Shown piece by piece: positions 5,565 to 10,387 of a stretch of 10,387 nucleotides of DNA. Numbering within the stretch: position 1 is the stretch's first letter; every line of letters begins with the position of its first letter. The translations under genes were made by a program, and so were the position numbers. The DNA comes from Baffinella frigidus (taxonomy: Eukaryota; Cryptophyceae; Cryptomonadales; Baffinellaceae): positions 59,397-69,783 of the forward strand of contig MU646667.1 of assembly GCA_026770585.1 (NCBI GenBank), written 5' to 3'. The notes beneath the pieces are model-generated. The model was not told where the DNA came from. It did no database searches and worked only from the letters and a program-made list of their open reading frames with translations.

Positions 5565-5628
5565 CGCACTGGTACGCTGGACAAGTGGAGGGGGGGCCCC
5601 GCCCGGTTCTTCGATTGTGTATGATGGC

Positions 5629-5713
5629 TAGCTCTGCCTCGCCCAGGCTGTCAGACCATTCTCAAGGTGACCTGCTGGGTGGGTGGTACAAATTCGGTAA
5701 CTTTACGGCGGAA
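5629..5713 (+). repeat. Partial IR-I-like module
   Basis: GCTAGCTCTGCCTCGCCCAG, then CAAGGTGACCTGCTGGGTGG and GTGGTACAAATTCGG, align with the left part of IR-I (5230-5310). There is a 5-bp length difference that would shift any reading frame. No matching right arm was found. The 64-residue ORF across it is therefore not supported. Confidence 0.6.
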
Positions 5714-5805
5714 AAGAGCCCCCCGCTCACCCAACTTTATCCCAAATGCACTAAGATAGGCTGGTTGTTGGAAGGGTGAAGCGTGGGAGAACCACCAGAG
5801 CTCTG

Positions 5806-5995
5806 AAGTGGACTTTGATAGGCTATCGGCCTGAAACCCGGGTAGTTAGGCCTACGGTATTGCCTACGGTAGGCCGCAGGGCTCCTAGGACCTAATGTTT
5901 CGTAGGACCCCTCATAGGCCCCTACGGCCTGCCGTAGGCAATACCGTAGGCCCAACTACCGGGGTTGCAGCCCGTTACCCTATTAAAGTGGACTT
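5806..5995. mobile_element. IR-K: 190-bp inverted-repeat element
   Basis: AAGTGGACTTTGATAGGCTA at the left pairs with the right end, whose complement reads AAGTCCACTTTAATAGGGTA. The arms then share GTAGTTAGGCCTACGGTATT and GCCTACGGTAGGCC (left form). The right arm also matches the loop and right arm of IR-A. Its right end overlaps the left end of IR-L. Confidence 0.85.
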
Positions 5996-6089
5996 GCCGA
6001 GCTCGTTTCCACAGACGATTTGTACCAGAGAGTTGCCCTGATCTGGCAACTTCTCCCTACAATGGGAAACGAACTCGTCAAGTCCACTT
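5986..6089. mobile_element. IR-L: 104-bp inverted-repeat element
   Basis: AAGTGGACTTGCCGAGCTCG (5986-6005) pairs with CGAACTCGTCAAGTCCACTT (6070-6089) with two mismatches, then TTTCC against GGAAA. The terminal AAGTGGACTT is shared with the left tip of IR-K, and the two elements share about 10 bp. Confidence 0.8.
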
Positions 6090-6092
6090 CGG

Positions 6093-6232
6093 GCCGTGGT
6101 TGAAGTGCAGGGGGGGAAGGGAGGGCGCGGGACGCTTCAGGCAGCGAGGAATGGATGTCAGGACCTCTACGATCGCACAAAGAGGTAGACAGGTGGGATG
6201 TGAGATCCCCCTGTCAGCTCGCGGGCCTGGTG
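6093..6232 (+). repeat. Dispersed 141-bp repeat, copy 2
   Basis: It matches 2626-2766 along its length (GGGAGGGCGCGGGACGCTTC, CGAGGAATGGATGTCAGGAC, AGGTAGACAGGTGGGATGTG, CTCGCGGGCCTGGTG) with few substitutions. It begins three bases after IR-L. Sequence beyond 6232 is unrelated to that beyond 2766. Confidence 0.85.
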
Positions 6233-6629
6233 CCCTGCCGAAGGCGCTGCAACACCCTGCCCCCCCCCCAGCCGGAAACTCTCATGGACGCGGAGCTGTT
6301 CACCTGTCTTGTCTTTTTTTCTCGAGAAGATGGAAGGGAGCGGCATCTCTCCGGAGATCCCCACGCGCTCCTCTACAGACTCCTTCCCGGGACGCCTTCC
6401 CACGGCGATCCACACCCCTGCTGCGTCACCTTCCCTCCAAACTCCCCCAACGCACCAGAGCGACGCCCCAGGAGCAGCGCCGTGGGATCACGCCACGATC
6501 GCAGCACGGGATGGCGGGAAAGGACAGAGGCTGCACACGGTACAGGGAGCTGGGAGCACACGGCAGTCCGGTACTCCGATTCCCGATTCCTTCGTTGATT
6601 TGGACTGAACAGAGGGAGAAAAATTAGCC
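6233..6629. other. Unique-looking interval, no gene recognised
   Basis: Frames are open on both strands (for example 5965-6627 and 6155-6598 on plus), but the larger ones begin inside repeats and none resembles a known family. A run of C at about 6262 and T at about 6313 interrupts it. It may hold exon or untranslated sequence, but I cannot show it. Confidence 0.35.
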
Positions 6630-6784
6630 AATTTCATGGTCAAATCTAACGAAATTTTAATGATATTTTTATTTCAATAAATTCAATTTTCACCGAAAAT
6701 TACTACACACCTGAATCATCCAGTCACGTCCCTACGAAATTGTGTAGTAATTTTCGGGCAGCCGTGAAATTTGACCATGAAATT
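6630..6784. mobile_element. IR-M: 155-bp AT-rich inverted-repeat element
   Basis: The outer stem AATTTCATGGTCAAAT (6630-6645) pairs perfectly with 6769-6784. The inner stem CCGAAAATTACTACACA (6693-6709) pairs perfectly with 6741-6757. The arms are not continuous: about 47 nt on the left (6646-6692) face 11 nt on the right. The inner stem carries the TGTGTAGTAATTTTC motif shared with IR-B, IR-N and IR-Q. Confidence 0.85.
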
Positions 6785-6858
6785 TATGGGAAGGTGGCTC
6801 AAGAGAAAGAGAAGGGGGCGCCGCGCTCGCCTCGCGCTCGCCGGGGAGCAAGGGCACG

Positions 6859-7480
6859 GTGGGGTGCAGGAATTCTGGCGTCAGGCAGCCCCCGTCCCTG
6901 TGGTGGAAAGGGCCTGTCCACCACACCCTTCATCGCTTGCTGGGAGAGGGTCCCAGGGTAGCCAGGTCCTTCCTGAGAGCAGGGAGCAGCCACTCCTCTG
7001 CTCCCAGAGAGACGGTTCATCAATCCACCAAGCACCTCAACATTCTCGATCCTGGGCTTGGGGAGGAGGAGCTCATCAAGTCGGTGGTTCGGCAGGCGAA
7101 CTGGCCAAGATGACAAGGCCAGACAGGAACAACTGAACAAGATATATATGGAGATGGCCAGGGTTCTGGTGCGTGGGCGAGCGCGATCCTCTGGATCAAC
7201 TCAAGCACCCCATGAGAATCACCCTCTATCCCATCTTCACGAGCCTCTGCACTGGAGAGCTAAACGCGATCCGCCTTTTATGCAGATCTTTTCTACGGAA
7301 AGGAGTGTCGTTGGGCCAAGTTGGGAGCAATTAAAACCTAAAGGACCTCAAGGAAAGGAACAACGGCAGCAGCATCTTGGATGTTACGCCAGGGATTGGA
7401 CCAACATCCCGCTGGTGGGTGGCAAATTGTACTCCTGACAGTTGCCCATACTGGCACACGAGAGAGCGTGATTGCTACCA
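6859..7480 (+). other. Candidate coding interval, possibly exonic; no family recognised
   Basis: The longest interval nearly free of repeats. Different plus frames give plausible peptide stretches in succession. Frame 1 reaches HLNILDPGLGEEELIKSVVR before a stop at 7111. Frame 2 gives KARQEQLNKIYMEMARV from about 7110. Frame 1 again gives GLDQHPAGGWQIVLLTVAHT from about 7390. No single frame spans it, so a gene here would need introns or frameshifts. I recognise no domain. It ends at IR-N. Confidence 0.2.
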
Positions 7481-7487
7481 AGAACAA

Positions 7488-7692
7488 CCACCAGCAACCC
7501 GCTGCAGCTTATATCCGGATCGGGTACTGTAGTAATTTTCAGCTAAACCGAAGAAATTTCTTCGGTATCTCCCGTCAGCAATTCGAGGTCCCTAGGGTTT
7601 CCTACTGTAGGGTCATAGGAAAGATTGTTTTCCCAATAAAATACCCGAATCCTTGCGAGTACCCGGTATAAGCTGCTACGGGTTGCTGGTGG
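7488..7692. mobile_element. IR-N: about 205-bp inverted-repeat element
   Basis: CCACCAGCAACCCGCTGCAG pairs with the right end CTGCTACGGGTTGCTGGTGG with small differences. The arms go on with CTTATA and GGGTACT. A CTGTAGTAATTTTC motif lies at 7527-7540. A CCGAAGAAATTTCTTCGG hairpin lies near 7548-7565. TTGCTGG strings in the flanks (7873, 8373) resemble its tip. Confidence 0.8.
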
Positions 7693-7707
7693 CAGAGGTC
7701 ATCTGAA

Positions 7708-7855
7708 AAGCTAACGCCAGCGAGGTACTTAGAGCCTACGGGTTCCCTACGGTAGGAGCCCCCCTCCTACGACTTTTAAAGACCTTTTTGTTTTAAACGT
7801 CGTAGGAGGAGGGGGGGTTCCTACCGTAGGCTAAGGGGTCCGCTGGCGTTAGCTT
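7708..7855. mobile_element. IR-J copy 2: 148-bp inverted-repeat element
   Basis: AAGCTAACGCCAGCG (7708-7722) pairs perfectly with CGCTGGCGTTAGCTT (7841-7855). The arms share CCTACGGTAGGAGCCCCCCT and CTCCTACGAC. Both IR-J copies show the same arm asymmetry (AGGTACTT on the left against GGACCCCTT-like on the right), so they descend from one ancestral element. Confidence 0.92.
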
Positions 7856-7950
7856 GTGGCATTAGACACCAGTTGCTGGTGGAAAGGTTCCTGCTCTGCT
7901 GATACCAAAATTGCAGGCACTATTGACAACAAAAAACAAGGTATCTCCCC

Positions 7951-8086
7951 CACCAACCCTCACAGTCTGGGCAAATCGGGAAAAATGGCTTCAAAAATCC
8001 CCTTGAAGGCCGTCGGATTCCGACGGCCTCCAAGGGGATTTGGTGTTTTTGACTTTTTCGATTTGCCCAAGTTGTGAGGGTTGGTG
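7951..8086. mobile_element. IR-D copy 2: 136-bp element
   Basis: CACCAACCCTCAC at the left and GTGAGGGTTGGTG... reduced to TGTGAGGGTTGGTG at the right, with GGGCAAATCG in both arms. The core 7996-8040 is a near-perfect 45-bp palindrome around GTCGGATTCCGAC. AAGGTATCTCCC occurs just outside both ends (7938-7949 and 8088-8099). Confidence 0.92.
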
Positions 8087-8137
8087 AAAGGTATCTCCCG
8101 CAGGTGATAGACGAGCAGCTGCTGCAGATGGATTCAA

Positions 8138-8174
8138 GGGGGGGGCGGTTTCTTATGAGCGAGGTACCCCTGTA
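8138..8174 (+). mobile_element. IR-P solo right arm
   Basis: GGGGGCGGTTTCTTATGAGC and GAGGTACCCCTGTA match the right arms of IR-P at 8735-9000 and 9895-10017. No partner left arm lies upstream. It is a truncated or recombined remnant. Confidence 0.75.
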
Positions 8175-8220
8175 CCGGCAGGTATCGTGCCTGCCGCTGT
8201 GCTTTTTGGTGACACGCCCC

Positions 8221-8368
8221 CACCAACCCTCACGGGCTGGGCAAATCCATGATTTTCGATTTTCGATTTTCAAGGCAAAATGGCTCCACGGACGCCGGAA
8301 TCCGGCGGCCTCCAAGGGAAATACGTGACCTCAAATTTGACGATTTGCCCAGCACGTGAGGGTTGGTG
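8221..8368. mobile_element. IR-D copy 3: 148-bp element
   Basis: CACCAACCCTCACGGGCTGG pairs with the right end CCAGCACGTGAGGGTTGGTG, and GCAAATC with GATTTGC. The core has CGCCGGA (8293-8299) pairing with TCCGGCG (8301-8307). Its core differs from those of copies 1 and 2. Confidence 0.92.
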
Positions 8369-8369
8369 G

Positions 8370-8465
8370 CCAGTTGCTGGCTCTTCTGGGCCAGTTTACG
8401 ACCAAAACTCGAGTACACATAACCATGTCGTATCTCGATGTGTGGCTCCTGACTCACAAAAGTCA
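8370..8465 (+). other. Short possible exon between elements
   Basis: Between IR-D copy 3 and the CT-rich repeats, one plus frame reads LLALLGQFTTKTRVHITMSY and then LDVWLLTHKSHC. It runs into the repeat downstream. It has no recognisable homology and is too short to call. Recorded as a weak candidate only. Confidence 0.15.
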
Positions 8466-8472
8466 TTGCGTT

Positions 8473-8558
8473 CGGCCTCTCTCTCCTAGGAGAGGCACGG
8501 CGCCCGGCCTCTCTTTCTTCAGAGACATGGCGCCCGGCCTCTCTCTCTTCTCTCTTCA
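8473..8558 (+). repeat. CT-rich tandem repeat, about 30 bp x 3
   Basis: CGGCCTCTCT begins at 8473, 8505 and 8535, each preceded or followed by GGCGCC-type sequence and a CTTCAGA tail. It ends where IR-O starts. A CTCTCCTAGGAGAG palindrome lies in the first unit. Confidence 0.75.
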
Positions 8559-8726
8559 GATCTCATCCGGACGAGTATTCATAATGAATACGATTTCGGG
8601 GATCTCCGATTCGATTTTGGTGTATCTTGAGGCTCTAAATGAAGTCTAGATAGATGACTGTCTTATTTACACCCCTTAAGATACACCAAAATCGTATTCA
8701 TTATGAATACTCGTCCGGATGAGATC
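8559..8726. mobile_element. IR-O: inverted-repeat element with unequal arms
   Basis: GATCTCATCCGGACGAGTAT and following bases at 8559-8594 plus 8616-8628 pair perfectly with 8678-8726 (49 nt). The left arm carries 21 extra bases (8595-8615). They are flanked by CGAT on both sides. GTATTCATAATGAATAC within each arm is itself palindromic. Confidence 0.9.
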
Positions 8727-8734
8727 GCGAGAGT

Positions 8735-9000
8735 CTACAGGGGTACCTTTATCCGGGGAAACCTATTTATCTTTCATTTGATGGCAACGAAAATTACTAC
8801 ACAATTCGTTCTTATTAGTAATATAAAAGAATCTGTGTAGTAATTTTGATTGCCATCAAATGAAAGAAAAATAGGTTTCCCCGGATAAACCTCGCTCATA
8901 AGAAACCGCCCCCCCGTAGGGCCCTACAGTAGGACTTTGCCTAGGGCCCTACGGTGGTCCTAGGGGGGGGCAGTTTCTTATGGGCGAGGCACCCCTGTAG
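8735..9000. mobile_element. IR-P copy 1, interrupted by IR-Q
   Basis: The left arm starts CTACAGGGGTACCT, is broken by 140 bp of IR-Q plus a duplicated ACCT, and resumes with CGCTCATAAGAAACCGCCCC. The right arm is GGGGCAGTTTCTTATGGGCG, then AGGCACCCCTGTAG. Without the insert it is 122 bp, matching the 123 bp of copy 2. The loop is rich in GTAGGGCCCTA-type palindromes. Confidence 0.9.
8749..8888. mobile_element. IR-Q: 140-bp element nested in IR-P
   Basis: The arms 8749-8803 and 8834-8888 are 55 nt with three mismatches, starting TTATCCGGGGAAACCTATTT. The inner ends carry the GAAAATTACTACACA motif. ACCT at 8745-8748 is repeated at 8889-8892, as expected of a 4-bp target duplication (a shorter duplication with a longer TIR is also possible). 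Confidence 0.92.
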
Positions 9001-9198
9001 CTCTGCCTGAGTAAAACTGGGCTGGCCAAAATCGTATTTTAGTTGCACTTTTGTACCAGGGTTCCTGGGCTAAGTGCATTTTATGTGAGCCTCGGTCAGA
9101 CAGGTGACGAGCCTCGGTGGTTGACTCATGAAGGCATCTGGTCTCATTTTATGGCGAGCCCACCGATGCTACGTCTGAGCAGAGGCGCCTAGAGAGCT
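9001..9198. other. Interval with short direct repeats, no gene
   Basis: It begins with an IR-C-like left end (AGCTCTGCCTGAGTAAAACT, from 8999) with no partner. CATTTTATG followed by GAGCC-type sequence occurs twice (about 9073 and 9147), and GAGCCTCGGT occurs twice. No credible frame was seen. Confidence 0.5.
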
Positions 9199-9300
9199 CT
9201 CTTCTTCTTCTTCTTCTTAATTACTCTCGATACAGGTCCTACATGAGGCCCTTGAGCCTTGAGTTGAGTGATACAAAAGTCTATGCGCCTTAAGAAACGG
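9199..9300 (-). mobile_element. R1 retroposon-like sequence, minus-strand copy
   Basis: Read on the minus strand it is CCGTTTCTTAAGGCGCATAG, then ACTTTTGTATCACTCAACTC and AAGGCTCAAGGGCC. It ends GAGAGTAATTAAGAAG with five or six AAG units. It is collinear with 3493-3590 over its whole length. The AATAAA has become AATTAA. Confidence 0.75.
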
Positions 9301-9645
9301 GCCCGCCTCAGAGACAAGAGCTATGCCGGGAGAAGTCATGCGCACTCTACGGGGGGGTCCTAGGCTGTCAGGGAATCGGCCTACTGCAAGGAACCTATCG
9401 ATACGCTGTCAATGCCCGATGAGGATACTCTTTAGCCGGTTTCTGCCGCGATCCTTCTGCACCGGGGGGCCTGATGTGATCCGAAAGGAAGCATGGCCTT
9501 TCTGCAGGATAAGTTCCGGTGTCCGCCTATGTTGGGAGCTCGAAGAACCTACAGGACCTAAAGGACCTAGGGCGGTGCGTGTCCTTACTCCCCTGCAACG
9601 GGTTCGGGCAAGTTTCTGTCGTCGTCACCACTTCAATAAAGCCTT
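9301..9645 (+). other. Unique-looking interval with weak coding character
   Basis: A plus frame is open from an ATG at 9323 to a stop at 9733 (136 residues), but its end is encoded by the TC microsatellite. Another plus frame gives KNLQDLKDLGRCVSLLPCNG and then FGQVSVVVTTSIK (about 9530-9630), which looks more protein-like. Neither matches a family I know. AATAAA occurs at 9635. Confidence 0.2.
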
Positions 9646-9650
9646 CTCTC

Positions 9651-9654
<4 letters not shown>

Positions 9655-9690
<36 letters not shown>
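9655..9690 (+). repeat. (TC)18 microsatellite
   Basis: Thirty-six bases of perfect TC dinucleotide, preceded by a few interrupted TC units and followed by a run of C at about 9716-9725. Confidence 0.95.
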
Positions 9691-9692
<2 letters not shown>

Positions 9693-9848
9693 CACAGTGT
9701 TATCTCATGTCCCCGCCCCCCCCCCTGCAGTGAGCCTTCCCTTCCCATGTCCCTTAAGTGGCGAGGCGGTCAAATCTGACCTCACTTTTAAATAGGCCCC
9801 TCGGTTTAAGATAGGCCCCAGCATTCTCGAGTGGTCACCCCCGAGGCA

Positions 9849-9881
9849 GGCCCGTCCGTCCCAAGGGACGGGCGGGCCCGT
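9849..9881. repeat. GC-rich hairpin
   Basis: GGCCCGTCCGTCCC and GGGACGGGCGGGCC pair around a three-base loop with one mismatch or wobble. It lies just before IR-P copy 2. Confidence 0.7.
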
Positions 9882-9894
9882 ACACCATTGGCGC

Positions 9895-10017
9895 CTACAG
9901 GGGTACCTCGCTCATAAAAAACGCCCACCCCCCTAGGGCCGCCATAGGGCCCTAGGCATAGGCCTACTGTAGGGTCCTAGGGGGTGGCGCTTTCTTATGA
10001 GCGAGGTACCCCTGTAG
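9895..10017. mobile_element. IR-P copy 2: intact 123-bp element
   Basis: CTACAGGGGTACCTCGCTCA pairs with the right end TGAGCGAGGTACCCCTGTAG perfectly. The arms continue with TAAAAAACGCCACC-like against GGTGGCGCTTTCTTA. The flanks are CATTGGCGCC (9886-9895) and CAATGGCGCC (10024-10033). It shows the uninterrupted form of the element that IR-Q disrupted at 8735-9000. Confidence 0.92.
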
Positions 10018-10037
10018 TGGGGTCAATGGCGCCAACT

Positions 10038-10105
10038 TGTTCTTCTGTATTACTCTTGATACAAGGTCCCAGATAGGCCCTTACGCCTTGAATTGAGTGG
10101 TACGG
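10038..10105 (-). mobile_element. R1 retroposon-like sequence, diverged minus-strand copy
   Basis: On the minus strand: GTACCACTCAATTCAAGGCG, then TAAGGGCCTATCTGGGACCT and TGTATCAAGAGTAATACAGA followed by AGAACAA. It is more diverged than the other three, with a degraded AAG tail. Confidence 0.7.
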
Positions 10106-10387
10106 CACCGGAGATCACAGACAGCCGATCGAGCGCCTTGGACCCATTGGCGCCATTAACGAATCGTTGTCTAGTGGGGCACCTCCTCGGGGTGGTTCTT
10201 GAAGTACCTGCGAGTAACCACGGCAGGTCATTACTGGGAATTTCAGGACGCACCGGTTCGTTTCGTGGTACTAAATGGTACGTAGCCACCATCGATCTCG
10301 CAGCTCCTCGTCCTTTCCACGTCCGATCCGAATACAGAATTTCGGATCCGGGTACGACGTTTAAAATAAGACTTGTATCTGAAATTC
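10106..10387. other. Interval without recognised feature
   Basis: Mixed-complexity sequence with a third CATTGGCGCC (10145-10154) and GTGGTACTAAATGGTAC. An 80-residue minus frame (10050-10292) overlaps R1 and has no recognisable motif. Nothing else is supported. Confidence 0.5.

Noticed and set aside
6788-6800. GGTGGCTCAAG resembling the end of the dinoflagellate spliced leader
   Set aside because: Only about nine bases match the known leader end, which is too short to count as a relict.
7058-7438. KARQEQLNKIYMEMARV resembling the start of a deoxycytidylate deaminase
   Set aside because: The resemblance covers only about 17 residues. The zinc-binding HAE and PCxxC motifs do not follow in any frame I checked.
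9323-9733. 136-residue ORF as a gene
   Set aside because: Its C-terminal part is the TC microsatellite, and no motif or homologous family could be seen. Kept only as a weak coding interval.
1-10387. CRISPR array
   Set aside because: Repeats are telomere-like, tandem or inverted. There are no regular unique spacers and no cas-like genes.

Overview
The window looks like a repeat-dominated, probably subtelomeric or telomere-derived stretch of a eukaryotic nuclear genome. TTTAGGG heptamers and variants recur between positions 1 and 4745. No prokaryotic operon, Shine-Dalgarno pattern, tRNA, rRNA or recognisable conserved protein was seen. TTTAGGG telomeres are known from plants, green algae, dinoflagellates and other alveolates, and oomycetes, so telomere type alone does not identify the organism. 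A protist (alveolate/dinoflagellate-like, or an alga) is my guess, at low confidence.

The most striking content is a crowd of short inverted-repeat (foldback, MITE-like) elements about 95 to 270 bp long. I count about 23 copies in at least 16 families (named IR-A to IR-Q here), plus one solo arm, covering about a third of the window. Several families have two or three copies (IR-B, IR-D, IR-H, IR-J, IR-P). One element (IR-Q) sits inside another (IR-P) with a duplicated 4-bp flank. IR-B copies differ by paired changes that keep a 42-bp palindrome perfect. Four otherwise different families share the motif TGTGTAGTAATTTTC.

Layout: 1-161 heptamer array; 155-1145 interspersed R0 repeats and IR-A; 1174-1347 telomere-like array; 1395-2111 a nearly gapless cluster of IR-B, C, D and E; 2138-2518 GA-rich satellite; 2626-3100 dispersed 141-bp repeat and 129-bp tandem repeats; 3146-3304 telomere-like array with TTTTGGGG octamers; 3493-3590 R1 retroposon-like tail; 3590-4114 IR-F, B and G; 4163-4790 telomere-like arrays alternating with a 50-bp spacer; 4876-6232 hairpins and IR-H to IR-L; 6233-7487 a stretch mostly free of repeats apart from IR-M, with weak coding character; 7488-9000 IR-N, J, D, D, O, P and Q; 9199-10105 two minus-strand R1 copies, an unremarkable interval, a (TC)18 tract and IR-P; 10106-10387 nothing recognised.

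No gene can be called with confidence. The open frames are short, several are repeat-derived, and some are open on both strands. Non-repeat intervals (about 6860-7480, 8370-8465, 9320-9640) have fragments that could be exons. This leaves open that some foldback elements behave as introns (introner-like), which the sequence alone cannot decide.
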